This document shows, piece after piece, positions 34,389 through 43,071 of a stretch of DNA of 49,105 nucleotides. A program made the translations under genes and the position numbers. The notes under the pieces were generated by a model. The model saw nothing but the letters and a program-made list of their open reading frames with translations. It was not told the DNA's origin and did no database searches. Positions within the stretch are counted from its first letter, which is position 1. Each line of letters begins with the position of its first letter. Origin of the DNA: Bacteroidota bacterium (GTDB taxonomy: Bacteria; Bacteroidota; Ignavibacteria; UBA10030; UBA8401); the NCBI GenBank assembly GCA_023229405.1, contig JALNZH010000001.1, positions 1-49,105 of the forward strand, in the 5' to 3' direction.

Positions 34389-35475
34389 ACACCTTCACAT
34401 AATCGATCGCATCCAGAATAAACTGCCGATCAACATTGGAGGGGAGCAGCACCGTACCGATAGCACTCGGCAACGGCATGCGGATAATTCCATTATTCGT
34501 TTTTTTATCTTTCATCATCGTGTTCAGTAGGGCAGCAGACTGCAGCCGTATCGGCGTCAGCAACGGAAGCGGCAATTGCTGAATTAATCGCTCAAGCCGT
34601 TCCTTTTCCCCGGAAGATATCATCCCGTTGCGAAACGCGATGTGCGCCTCGGCAACCATTCCATAAAGAATCGCTTCACCGTGTTTCAGTACGCCATAGT
34701 GTCCGGCGTGCTCCAGAGCGTGGCCTATTGTATGACCAAAATTCAGGATTGCCCGCAAATGTTGTTCTTTTTCATCGTTGGAAACTATATATGCTTTTAA
34801 TTCACAACTTTTCCTGATCAAATGGGAAAGAACGGCAGAATCTCTAGCAAACGCGCGATCCAAATGTTGTTCTATGTACCGGAAAAATTTCTGATCCAGA
34901 ATCATCCCATATTTTACAATCTCGCCCATGCCGCTGATCATCTCCCGTTTCGGCAGCGTCCGCAGCACAGTAGCATCCGACAACACGAACTGCGGCTGGT
35001 AGAATGCGCCGATCATATTTTTCGCCAGCATATGATTGATCCCAACTTTTCCGCCGACAGAACTATCCACCTGTGCAAGCAGCGTTGTCGGAATCTGCAC
35101 AAAACCGATACCGCGCAGATATGTTGCGGCAATAAATCCGGTAAGATCGCCGATCACTCCTCCACCCAACGCAACAATTGTTGCTGAACGTTCGATATTA
35201 CGTTTTAGAAGTTCAGTGTAGATCCTGTCCGCAGTATTCAACCGTTTCTGTTGCTCACCGGGCGGGAGGATGATGGAATGAACATTGAATTTTTTTGCGA
35301 TGAGGCTTTTTTCTACCGTTGAAAGGTACAACTCCGCCACATGTGTATCTGAAACAATAACAATCGATCTACCGATACCGTGCCGTTGAAAGATCGAACC
35401 GGATTGGCGCAGCAATCCGCTGCCGATGTAGATCGGATACGAACGGTCCCCGAGCGGGACGGTGACGATGTGCAT
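34378..35475 (-). CDS. aroB: 3-dehydroquinate synthase
   Basis: 365 residues from MHIVTVPLGDRSYPIYIGSGLL. The frame is open to 35559, but the upstream part overlaps aroK and is not conserved in style. Hallmarks: the NAD-binding loop PPGEQQKRLNTADRIYTELL, GGGVIGDLTGFIAATYLRGIGFVQIPTTLLAQVDSSVGGKVGIN, the metal ligands Glu in GMGEIVKYGMI and His in FGHTIGHALEH and KHGEAI. It makes 3-dehydroquinate from DAHP in the shikimate pathway. It starts four bases after the aroK stop, and no Shine-Dalgarno is seen. Its last 11 bases overlap the FG-GAP gene. Confidence 0.96.
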   Translation of the reverse strand: MHIVTVPLGDRSYPIYIGSGLLRQSGSIFQRHGIGRSIVIVSDTHVAELYLSTVEKSLIAKKFNVHSIILPPGEQQKRLNTADRIYTELLKRNIERSATIVALGGGVIGDLTGFIAATYLRGIGFVQIPTTLLAQVDSSVGGKVGINHMLAKNMIGAFYQPQFVLSDATVLRTLPKREMISGMGEIVKYGMILDQKFFRYIEQHLDRAFARDSAVLSHLIRKSCELKAYIVSNDEKEQHLRAILNFGHTIGHALEHAGHYGVLKHGEAILYGMVAEAHIAFRNGMISSGEKERLERLIQQLPLPLLTPIRLQSAALLNTMMKDKKTNNGIIRMPLPSAIGTVLLPSNVDRQFILDAIDYVKVYGS

Positions 35476-35479
35476 TTTT

Positions 35480-36034
35480 TTAGTCAATATAGTGTGCCAG
35501 TTTTTTGGCAAGTTCGTCGATGGTGTATCCGATTTTTTTATCGTCTGTGGAGATAACAATATCGGCCTGGAGGTAATAGTGTTCGCGGGCGGTTAACAGG
35601 TTTTCGATTTTCTTTCGAAGTCCCTCGCCGTCCAATAATTTCCCGTCTTCGTCACGCAACATCGGCCGGTCGCTTTTTGTTCGTAGCCGTTGAAAAATAT
35701 GTTCAATATCAGATTTTAAATAGACCAGCACGCCGTGCAGTTTAACCAGTTCAAGGGACTCATCGTTCGTCACGGTGCCTCCACCGAGTGAAACAATCGT
35801 CGACTTGTGCTGTAGAATTTCTTTCAGCGTCTCACGCTCAAGAAAACGAAACATCTGTTCCCCCTCCGCCGCAAAAATATCGCTGATCCGTTTCTTCTCT
35901 TTCGTTTCGATCAACACATCCAGATCGATAAACTGAAAACCGATCGTATTTGCCAGAATAGGACCCACAGTACTTTTCCCGCTTCCCATAAATCCGGTTA
36001 AGAAGATAATCGATTGTTTTTCTTTAAGTTTCAT
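35480..36034 (-). CDS. aroK: shikimate kinase
   Basis: 184 residues, usual length. P-loop GFMGSGKST (14-22), the shikimate-binding Asp in FIDLDVLIE, the Arg in FRFLERETL, the Walker-B-like GGGTV, and the lid Arg in LRTKSDRPML. It phosphorylates shikimate with ATP. It is the first gene of the aroK-aroB unit. A strong terminator at 36050-36085 separates it from the barrel gene upstream, so a promoter should lie in the short gap 36035-36050 or read-through must occur. Confidence 0.96.
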   Translation of the reverse strand: MKLKEKQSIIFLTGFMGSGKSTVGPILANTIGFQFIDLDVLIETKEKKRISDIFAAEGEQMFRFLERETLKEILQHKSTIVSLGGGTVTNDESLELVKLHGVLVYLKSDIEHIFQRLRTKSDRPMLRDEDGKLLDGEGLRKKIENLLTAREHYYLQADIVISTDDKKIGYTIDELAKKLAHYID

Positions 36035-36049
36035 TCTGTCGTTGTTATA

Positions 36050-36085
36050 AAAACAAATTCCCGCCGATCTATCGGCGGGAATTTC
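36050..36085 (-). terminator. strong terminator after the barrel gene
   Basis: A nearly perfect 30-base palindrome: AAATTCCCGCCGAT (36056-36069) and ATCGGCGGGAATTT (36072-36085) around two bases, followed on the minus strand by GTTTTTAT. It ends the ppiD-like/barrel transcript and leaves only about 15 bases before the aroK start. Confidence 0.9.
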
Positions 36086-36106
36086 TCTTTCAATGTTCGG
36101 GTGGCG

Positions 36107-36799
36107 TTATAAGGTGACGGCGATGCCGCCCATATAATTTACTCCGAAAAGATTTACTTTCGTCACATTCTCCGTTTGTGGCAGTGGAATACGTCGTCCC
36201 TGAAACAGTGCTGTTGTTTGTTCAAACTTGGACGTCACATCGAAATGTGGATCACGGAATTTAATTTCGAATCGGAATCCGATGAGCGGATGCAGTCGAT
36301 ATTCGACTCCGGTCATCACATGAATTCCCATATACGATGCGGATGAAACCGTTTCCGCTTGAACTCCGGCAATCGAAAAACTTCGAGTACCGTCGTATGT
36401 CCCTAATCCGCCGCCGAGATAAAATTTTAATTTTTCGGAACTGAGGGGAACAATATAATACCCGCTCAACTCAACTGCTGTTATTTCAAATCCCTCTTCA
36501 TACGGAACTGCCAAATAACTATACTGCGCATATAACACCGATCGTTTGTCCATTCCGGACACTTTTTCGCCAGACAACCCGAGGTAGAACCTGTCCCAAA
36601 GAATGTTCCAGCGAACATCCGCACCGTATCCAAAATTTGAAGCGATGGTCCGTTCTTCGCTGTAGGTATTCTTCCGTTCGATGTTATACGTCAATCGCGT
36701 GCTGGTGGTGAATGTTCCTTTCACTGAGATCGAAAGATCATGATCTCGCGGCAGAAGCGCGCTCGTGAATAGTATATGCAACAGTACGATCGTCCGCAT
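36107..36799 (-). CDS. outer-membrane beta-barrel protein
   Basis: 230 residues. A short hydrophobic N terminus (TIVLLHILFTSALL) serves as signal. The rest alternates as barrel strands with polar turns (GYGADVRWNILWDRFYLGLSGEK, VELSGYYIVPL, LKFYLGGGLGTYDG, SYMGIHVMTGVEYRLHPLIGFRFEIKFRD, NLFGVNYMGGIAVTL) and ends in a barrel-type strand. No named family recognised; OmpW/OmpA-type small barrels are closest in lay-out. It begins 26 bases after the stop of the PpiD/SurA-like gene and is probably co-transcribed with it, which links foldase and barrel. Confidence 0.8.
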   Translation of the reverse strand: MRTIVLLHILFTSALLPRDHDLSISVKGTFTTSTRLTYNIERKNTYSEERTIASNFGYGADVRWNILWDRFYLGLSGEKVSGMDKRSVLYAQYSYLAVPYEEGFEITAVELSGYYIVPLSSEKLKFYLGGGLGTYDGTRSFSIAGVQAETVSSASYMGIHVMTGVEYRLHPLIGFRFEIKFRDPHFDVTSKFEQTTALFQGRRIPLPQTENVTKVNLFGVNYMGGIAVTL

Positions 36800-36825
36800 A
36801 GCTCCTCAAGGATCTGAGTGGATCG

Positions 36826-38916
36826 TTACCGGAAGAAGAGGTCCCGGTTATCCTCAATGTCCGATGTTTCCTTCAATTTCGCCAGCCATTCTGTTAACAC
36901 ACGCTGTCGCTTTTCCGTCACCAGTTGCGTGGAGAGCATGTTCTTCATCAAATTGTATCCGGCAGTATCGAACGGTGTTCTGGTGATTACTTTCATCAGA
37001 TAAAAACCTCGTTTCCCTTCCACCGGAGGAACAATTTTCCCAAGTTCCGCATTTTTCGCAGCACCGCTAAAAGCAAATTCACGTCCAACTGTTGGTACAC
37101 CGCCGCCGAAAGTGAAATCGCCGGTGATCTGCACAGAAACATTGGGATCGGAGGCAAGTGAGTTCAGGTCGCCGTTATCTCCCAACGACGAATATTTTTG
37201 ATTCACTGTTTCTTTTAACGATGCCATCTTCTTTTCGCGCAGTGTACGACCGCGCAACGACTCTTTTACATCTTCGAACACACGAACACCTTCTTTTTTC
37301 ACTTCGGAGATTTTTACTACCGTATATCCGTTGTTTACCTGATACGCGTCGCTGATATCGCCGAGATCGTTATTGAAAGCGAATTTGTTGATCGATTCAA
37401 ACTGACCGAGACCGGGAATATATGCGCCTTTGGCAAATTCCGATGTTTCCAGAACTTTGAAACCGGAAGATTCCGCATCCTTTTCAAAATTTCCCTTTTT
37501 CGCGATATAGGCAAAATCCTGTGCGCGCTGGAATGCCTCTTCCCGTGTGGACGAACTTGCCTTAATCGGCAGCGTAATCGTTGCCACTTTTAATTCCCGT
37601 GAATCGCGCCCTTCAATTTTAATAACATGGATGCCGAATTGTGTTTTCACCGGTCCGATGATTTGTCCCGGACGACCGGATAATGCCGCCGCTTCAAACT
37701 CCTTCACCATTCTTCCTTTTCCAAACCAGCCAAGATCGCCGCCAGTCTTAGTAGCGGCCGGTTCGGTGGAATATTGACGAGCAAGAGCCGCGAAATCTTC
37801 ACCTCGTTTTGCGCGTGCAATCAGTTCTCCGGAAAGCGAACGCGCCGATGCTTCTTGTTCTGCGCTGGATGCATTTAACAGGATATGGCGCGCTTTAACG
37901 AATACATCGACGCTCTTTTTTTCTTCCAACACTTTAAAGATATGAACGCCTTCGTAATCCGATACCGGGCCGATCACATCGCCGGTTTTTGCTGAAAATA
38001 CTGCCGTTTCTTTTTCTTGAGTCAATTCACCATGTTTAAAGAATGCAGGCTGGGGGGAAGTTTCGGAGTAATCTTTTTGCACTTCCAGAAAATCCGCACC
38101 GGCATTGGCACGCTGAAGAATGCTGTTGATCTCCGAAAGAATTTCGCCGGAATCGCGTGCTGATGGCTGATCGGTGATGAAGATGTACTTCAGTTTCCGG
38201 ACTGCCGGTTGTTTGAATTCATCGGTATTTTCGTTGTACATTTTTTTCATATCATCATCCGTCACCGTTACGACTTCGTTTGCGATAATCCTGTCCGGAT
38301 CGAAAAATGCGTACTGAACGTTCGCTTTCATATTCTGATCCGTATAACGGTCGCGGATTTCACCGTCGGTTGCGCGCACCGACGAAAAGACGATGCTTTG
38401 CATTTTTTCTGCCAATCGCTGCTGACGCAGGGCTGTTTCCACTTGGATCCAGATTTCTTTATTGCGGGGATCGTTCAGCGCCTGTTCATACGCATCGCGC
38501 CGGAACTGTCCGGTGGAATCGCGGAACTGCTGTACAAGAAATTCCGGAGGATTTTCACCGCGAACCCAGTCGATAATCTCCTGATCGGTCACGCTGATGC
38601 CTGCTTTTTTTGTTTCGCGTTCCAACAACGTCTGAGTAACAAGATTGTTCCACACTTGCTCACGAATCTGCTTTATCAGCGCCTCATCCGGGTCTTGCTT
38701 GGACTGTTGTTTATATTGTTCCGTCTGCTGGCGAACCAGTTCAGAGAATTCCTGATACGATACTTTTTTCCCTTCGATCACTCCAATGGTGTCGGATTGC
38801 CGTGACATACCCAAATAATCCATGCCCCATTCGAACACGATCGTGATGATAAAAACAACTACCAATCCAATAAGAATGACCGGCATATTGTTTCGCATTC
38901 TTGTCATTATAGCCAT
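36826..38916 (-). CDS. PpiD/SurA-like peptidyl-prolyl isomerase, membrane anchored
   Basis: 696 residues from MAIMTRMRNNMP. The frame is open to a TTG at 38928; AAGGAG lies 12 bases before this ATG. One membrane span (VILIGLVVVFIITIVFEW) anchors it. A SurA_N-like chaperone domain follows (VSYQEFSELVRQQTEQYKQQ ... LLERETKKAGISVTDQEIIDWV). Residues about 225-340 look like a degenerate parvulin domain. Residues about 345-455 form an active-type parvulin domain (VKARHILLNAS, EDFAALARQYSTEPAATKTGGDLGWFGKGRMVKEFE, GPVKTQFGIHVIKI). A helical C-terminal chaperone part follows. The lay-out matches PpiD: inner-membrane tether with periplasmic folding help for outer-membrane proteins. Confidence 0.92.
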   Translation of the reverse strand: MAIMTRMRNNMPVILIGLVVVFIITIVFEWGMDYLGMSRQSDTIGVIEGKKVSYQEFSELVRQQTEQYKQQSKQDPDEALIKQIREQVWNNLVTQTLLERETKKAGISVTDQEIIDWVRGENPPEFLVQQFRDSTGQFRRDAYEQALNDPRNKEIWIQVETALRQQRLAEKMQSIVFSSVRATDGEIRDRYTDQNMKANVQYAFFDPDRIIANEVVTVTDDDMKKMYNENTDEFKQPAVRKLKYIFITDQPSARDSGEILSEINSILQRANAGADFLEVQKDYSETSPQPAFFKHGELTQEKETAVFSAKTGDVIGPVSDYEGVHIFKVLEEKKSVDVFVKARHILLNASSAEQEASARSLSGELIARAKRGEDFAALARQYSTEPAATKTGGDLGWFGKGRMVKEFEAAALSGRPGQIIGPVKTQFGIHVIKIEGRDSRELKVATITLPIKASSSTREEAFQRAQDFAYIAKKGNFEKDAESSGFKVLETSEFAKGAYIPGLGQFESINKFAFNNDLGDISDAYQVNNGYTVVKISEVKKEGVRVFEDVKESLRGRTLREKKMASLKETVNQKYSSLGDNGDLNSLASDPNVSVQITGDFTFGGGVPTVGREFAFSGAAKNAELGKIVPPVEGKRGFYLMKVITRTPFDTAGYNLMKNMLSTQLVTEKRQRVLTEWLAKLKETSDIEDNRDLFFR

Positions 38917-39218
38917 ACTACGTAACAACTCCTTACTGCAAAATATTGTGAAAAGTGTATATTGAACTGTCTATAAATTGAAAGATAACCGAATTACGGC
39001 TGAAAAACAAAGAAAAATTGGGAATGATACTGTTTTAGAAGCAACGGTGCGCACATTCACACGGTATGTTTCCGGGAATTTCTTGGAAAATTGTTGTTGC
39101 CCGATACTTCTGTAAAGGATTTCTATCTGGAATAGTGAAAAAATAACATGTCTACCAATACATTTATTGCTTCAAAAAGAAAGCGGGAAATATTCGGAAA
39201 GGGGCGGTTTTGTTTTAT
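38917..39218. other. 302-base AT-rich gap without a gene
   Basis: No frame with recognisable features, hairpin terminator or repeat copy was found between the PpiD-like start and the uvrC stop. The AT-rich half near 38930-39000 should hold the promoter of the PpiD-like gene, but I could not pick reliable hexamers. Confidence 0.5.
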
Positions 39219-41114
39219 TTATGATGGATTTTCTCCGGTGAGGGAAACCGCATCGCCATCATCTGTGTCAAAATATTCCTGAATTTTTTGAGCAGTTTTT
39301 TCCCCAACAACTTCACCTAATTGTTCAGCAGTGGCAAATTTTACCCCCTGCACTGAACCGAATGCTTCCAATAGTTCTTTTGCCCGTTTTTTCCCTATTC
39401 CTTCAATCAAATCCAATTCCGTTTGTAACGTTCGTTTAGCCCTCAGTGACCGATGGAACGTGATCGCGAATCGGTGCGCTTCATCTCTCAATTGTTGCAA
39501 CAGTCTTAACGCGGAAGAGGATTTCGGGATCGGTAGCGGATCGCTTTGATCTGGAACAAATACTTCTTCAAGCCGCTTTGCGAGACTGATGATCGGGTGC
39601 TGATCTAATTTCAATTCTTTCAACGACTCCACTGCACTGGAAAGTTGTCCTTTCCCGCCATCCACCATAATCAGTTCTGGCATCTCGAGAGCATCGTCTT
39701 GCACGCGTTTATAGCGGCGGTAGATCACCTCTTTCATACTGGCAAAATCGTTCACGTCGGCAGGGGCAACGGTTCTGATTTTGAATTTCCGGTATTCACT
39801 CTTCTTCGGTTTCCCGTCAACAAATACGACCATAGAGGCGACTGTCTCCGTCCCCTGAAAATGTGAAATGTCGAAACATTCGATTCTTCGCGGAGGCTTC
39901 GTCATTCGGAGATCGCGCTGCAGGGATCGTACGGCAGCAGGAATAAAATCTTTCTGCTTCAACCGCTGCAGTTTTAACTCGTCAAGAAGAAACTTTGCGT
40001 TGTTCTTGCACATGGCTATTAATTTCGCCAGTTCGCCCCCTTCCGGCATCACAAAAGAAACTCCACCGCTGCGACGCAGTGTCAGCCATTGCTGGATGAG
40101 TGTTTTTGATTCGATATCGAAAGAAAGAATGATCTCTTTCGGAACGTCGACCGCTTCCAGGTAATATCGCTGCACCAGCGTTTCCAGAATTTCGCTGTCT
40201 GTCTTTCCTTCCACTCCACTCATATAATAATGCTGCCGTCCGATCACCTTCCCCTCGCGAATTTTAAAGATTACACCGCACGCATCATCTTCTTCTGTCG
40301 ACACCGCAACGATATCTCTGTCGCGTAGTTCCACATCCACCACTTTTTGTTTTGAGGAATAAATTTCCAATTCTTTCATTCGATCGCGGAAATGCGCTGC
40401 ATCTTCGAACTTCAGTTGTTCCGCCGCCGTATTCATCTGCTGTTCAAGTGATTCAAGCACCACGGTGACTTTCCCATTCAGCACCTGTTCCACATTTGCG
40501 ATCATCACGCTGTATTGTGCCTGAGAAATCAGTCCTTCGCACGGCCCCTGACACTTTTTGATGTGGTAATCCAAACAGACCCGCGTCTTCTTCCTCGCAA
40601 TAAACTCATCGTCGATCATAAAATTGCAGCTGCGGATCATAAAGATGTCTCGGACTGTTTTTAGCGCCGCGCGCATCGTCAACACATCGGTGTACGGACC
40701 GAAATACCGGGAACCGTCCCGCCGGATTCTTCGCGTCACAAAGACACGCGGATACGGTTCGTTTGTTACGACGATGAACGGATACGATTTGTCGTCCTTC
40801 AAATTGACGTTGTATCGCGGCTTGTGCAGTTTTATGAGATTAGCTTCAAGAATCAACGCTTCCACTTCCGAATCGGTGGTGATAATTTCCAGGTCGGAGA
40901 TTTTTGAAACCATGGATGCGATGCGAGGTTCGTGATTGCGGGATTGGTGAAAATATGAACGAACACGATTGCGGAGATTTACCGCTTTCCCGACATATTG
41001 GATGACACCTTCCTTATTCTTGAATTGGTACACACCAGGGCTTATCGGCAGGTTGTCCAGCTTATCTTGCAGATCGAATTTATCGATCAGCGATATTTGA
41101 ATGCCGTCAGTCAT
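39219..41114 (-). CDS. uvrC: excinuclease ABC subunit C
   Basis: 631 residues, normal length. GIY-YIG nuclease domain (about 20-100: LPISPGVYQFKNKEGVIQYVGKAVNLRNRVRSYF) for the 3' cut. A Cys-rich segment (about 172-192: CLDYHIKKCQGPC). UVR motif (about 203-240: LEQQMNTAAEQLKFEDAAHFRDRM) binds UvrB. The RNase H-like domain (about 400-530: IECFDISHFQGTETVASMVVFVDG, MVDGGKGQL) makes the 5' cut. Tandem helix-hairpin-helix at the end (LDLIEGIGKKRAKELLEAFGSVQGV). Works with UvrA and UvrB in nucleotide excision repair; those genes are not in this window. It lies 115 bases after the epimerase gene. Confidence 0.97.
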   Translation of the reverse strand: MTDGIQISLIDKFDLQDKLDNLPISPGVYQFKNKEGVIQYVGKAVNLRNRVRSYFHQSRNHEPRIASMVSKISDLEIITTDSEVEALILEANLIKLHKPRYNVNLKDDKSYPFIVVTNEPYPRVFVTRRIRRDGSRYFGPYTDVLTMRAALKTVRDIFMIRSCNFMIDDEFIARKKTRVCLDYHIKKCQGPCEGLISQAQYSVMIANVEQVLNGKVTVVLESLEQQMNTAAEQLKFEDAAHFRDRMKELEIYSSKQKVVDVELRDRDIVAVSTEEDDACGVIFKIREGKVIGRQHYYMSGVEGKTDSEILETLVQRYYLEAVDVPKEIILSFDIESKTLIQQWLTLRRSGGVSFVMPEGGELAKLIAMCKNNAKFLLDELKLQRLKQKDFIPAAVRSLQRDLRMTKPPRRIECFDISHFQGTETVASMVVFVDGKPKKSEYRKFKIRTVAPADVNDFASMKEVIYRRYKRVQDDALEMPELIMVDGGKGQLSSAVESLKELKLDQHPIISLAKRLEEVFVPDQSDPLPIPKSSSALRLLQQLRDEAHRFAITFHRSLRAKRTLQTELDLIEGIGKKRAKELLEAFGSVQGVKFATAEQLGEVVGEKTAQKIQEYFDTDDGDAVSLTGENPS

Positions 41115-41229
41115 GAGAGGAAAAGAAAATACTAAAAGCTGCTACAGGTTTGAGAAGTTGGATGTTAATGCTCGATTTGCTGATGACCCATTTTTGTTAA
41201 TTATGATCCTCTTGAATTCTTTATACTGA

Positions 41230-41634
41230 TTAGTTCGTTTTTTCACAAAGCTCTATGAGCACTCCGTTCGTCGATTTCGGATGGAGAAACGCCACCCAAT
41301 ATCCATCTCCACCTTCGGAGGGAATATCGTTTACGAATTGAAATCCATGACCTTTTAAGCGGATAATTTCTTCTTGAAGATCATCTACTTCCAAACAGAG
41401 ATGATGAATGCCTTCACCCCGTTTTTCGATAAATTTTGAGAGGGAAGATTCTTGAGAGGTTGATTCAATCAGTTCAACCGAACTTTCTCCGAGTGGATAA
41501 AAAGCGATTGTTGCTTTTTGTTCCGGCACCGATTCGGTAAATGGCTGCGGTCGATCGAAAAGTTTGTTGAACAATTCAGCAGATAATCCAAGATTTTTAA
41601 CAGCAACACCAATGTGATTGATTTTTTTTATCAT
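41230..41634 (-). CDS. mce: methylmalonyl-CoA epimerase (VOC family)
   Basis: 134 residues, usual length. Two paired vicinal-oxygen-chelate modules. Metal ligands are visible in KINHIGVAV (His7), GIHHLCLEVDD (His76/77) and GVLIELCEK (Glu128). LGESSVELIES and HPKSTNGVLIE are typical of methylmalonyl-CoA epimerases. It would interconvert (2S)- and (2R)-methylmalonyl-CoA between propionyl-CoA carboxylase and the B12-dependent mutase. The mutase genes are not in this window. Other VOC enzymes are possible, but the motif set fits the epimerase best. It stands between the pentapeptide gene and uvrC. Confidence 0.9.
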   Translation of the reverse strand: MIKKINHIGVAVKNLGLSAELFNKLFDRPQPFTESVPEQKATIAFYPLGESSVELIESTSQESSLSKFIEKRGEGIHHLCLEVDDLQEEIIRLKGHGFQFVNDIPSEGGDGYWVAFLHPKSTNGVLIELCEKTN

Positions 41635-41701
41635 AACGAATAATAAATAGTTGGCGGTTTTTTTTCGTCCAATGGCACAGCGTTAATCTCAAACAGTTGC
41701 T

Positions 41702-42289
41702 TTACATTTCTATAACAATATCGTATTTATCCAGTAATCCGGCAACGCCAGCCGATGAAAACTTCGCCTTCGTTATCCTGTTTTTTTTCGGATCGATTGA
41801 ATAATTGTATGCCGTTCGAAAATCAGCGCGTTCCAGATTGGTCCTGTCAAAAATCGTGCGTTCAAGATTGCAGAGATCGAACTCCGAACCGGATAGATCG
41901 CACTCTGAAAGGTCCGTCTCTTTTAAGCTGCATTTTATGAATTGTGTTTTTTTTGCTTTTAACCGATAGAGTGACGCTCGATCGAGAATGCATCCTTCAA
42001 ACCGGACGGTGAACAAAAACGCGTTGCATTGATCGAATCGCACACCGGATAGTTTGCACTCCTTAAATGTGACGCTTCGAAATGAAGCGCCGGAGACATT
42101 TGCTAGTGCAAAATTGCTGCCGAAAAATTCACACTCGATAAAACTCCTACCGGAAAGATTAGCGTTAGACAAATCACAACCGGTAAATATACAATGGTGA
42201 AACTCTGCCGTCGACTTCAGAAGTTTTAACGCAACGATTCCAGCGATACTTTCATCTTCAACGGTGAGTGTACACTCTCTGTTTTTCAT
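41702..42289 (-). CDS. Qnr/MfpA-like pentapeptide-repeat protein
   Basis: 195 residues. From about residue 30 to 155 nearly every fifth residue is Leu or Phe in an A/C/S-x-[LF]-x-x pattern (CDLSNANLSGRSFIECEFFGS, SGASFRSVTFKECKLSGVRF, ETDLSECDLSGSEFDLCNLE, RADFRTAYNYSIDP). This builds a right-handed quadrilateral beta-helix. The length, central break (about 95-105) and C-terminal cap (KAKFSSAGVAGLLDKYDIVIE) resemble Qnr-type proteins, which bind DNA gyrase and protect it from quinolones. The resemblance is in shape and motif, and gyrase binding is not proven. No signal peptide, so cytoplasmic. Confidence 0.88.
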   Translation of the reverse strand: MKNRECTLTVEDESIAGIVALKLLKSTAEFHHCIFTGCDLSNANLSGRSFIECEFFGSNFALANVSGASFRSVTFKECKLSGVRFDQCNAFLFTVRFEGCILDRASLYRLKAKKTQFIKCSLKETDLSECDLSGSEFDLCNLERTIFDRTNLERADFRTAYNYSIDPKKNRITKAKFSSAGVAGLLDKYDIVIEM

Positions 42290-42348
42290 TAGTCAACAAT
42301 AGCTTGAGGTCGTAATATAAAAAATCCATACGCGAACAGTCGTCGCAG

Positions 42349-43068
42349 CTACATCAGTCCCCGTTCCATCATGCTGGTGTACCCGTCCCCCGCGATGATG
42401 ATATGGTCGTGCACAGAAATCCCGATGATCTTTCCCGCTTCAACAATCTGTTTGGTGACGGCGATGTCCTCCCTGCTCGGTTCCAGATTCCCACTGGGAT
42501 GATTGTGGAGCAGAATTACACTGGCGGCATTTTCCAGAATCGCTTCACGGAATACTTCGCGCGGATGCGTGAGCGATGAATTCAACAGTCCTTTGGTAAT
42601 GATCCGGTCTCGGATAATCTTATTTGCACTGCTTAAACAGACAACCATAAATTGCTCCTGCTTCAAATCGCGCAATTCGGGACCATACCGCTGTTGAATA
42701 TCTTCCGGCGAACGAATGGGAGCGTTCGTATCGTTTTCTTTCGCAGCAATGCGTCGCGCTATTTCACACGCAGCAACAATCGTCACCGCCTTCGCCGTTC
42801 CGATCCCTTTATGTTTCGTCTGTTTCAGATCGGCTACGAAAAGCGAGGCGATCCGCTTTAACGACGAATATTCGCGCAACAGCCGTTTAGCAACTTCCAC
42901 AGCTGAGGTATTCTTTGTACCGATGTTGATGAGAATCGCCAGAAGTTCCGCATCGGACAACGATGATGCACCGTGTTTCACCAGTTTTTCACGCGGACGT
43001 TCGTCTTCCGGCCATTCTTTAATCGTAGTATACCGAATGGGCGGTTCGTTGAATAAGGAGTGTGGCAT
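42349..43068 (-). CDS. radC: RadC-family JAB1/MPN domain protein
   Basis: 239 residues. An N-terminal helix-hairpin-helix-like region (DERPREKLVKHGASSLSDAELLAILINIGT, GIGTAKAVTIVAACEI) precedes a JAMM metalloprotease-like domain with HNHPSGNLEPSREDIAVTKQIVEAGKIIGISVHDHIII, which carries the His-x-His ligands and the Asp. RadC was long called a DNA-repair protein, but the original radC mutation maps elsewhere, and the biochemical role is open. Its start lies three bases after the stop of the LpoA-like gene, so it is the tail of the ABC operon. Confidence 0.95.
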   Translation of the reverse strand: MPHSLFNEPPIRYTTIKEWPEDERPREKLVKHGASSLSDAELLAILINIGTKNTSAVEVAKRLLREYSSLKRIASLFVADLKQTKHKGIGTAKAVTIVAACEIARRIAAKENDTNAPIRSPEDIQQRYGPELRDLKQEQFMVVCLSSANKIIRDRIITKGLLNSSLTHPREVFREAILENAASVILLHNHPSGNLEPSREDIAVTKQIVEAGKIIGISVHDHIIIAGDGYTSMMERGLM

Positions 43069-43071
43069 GGT

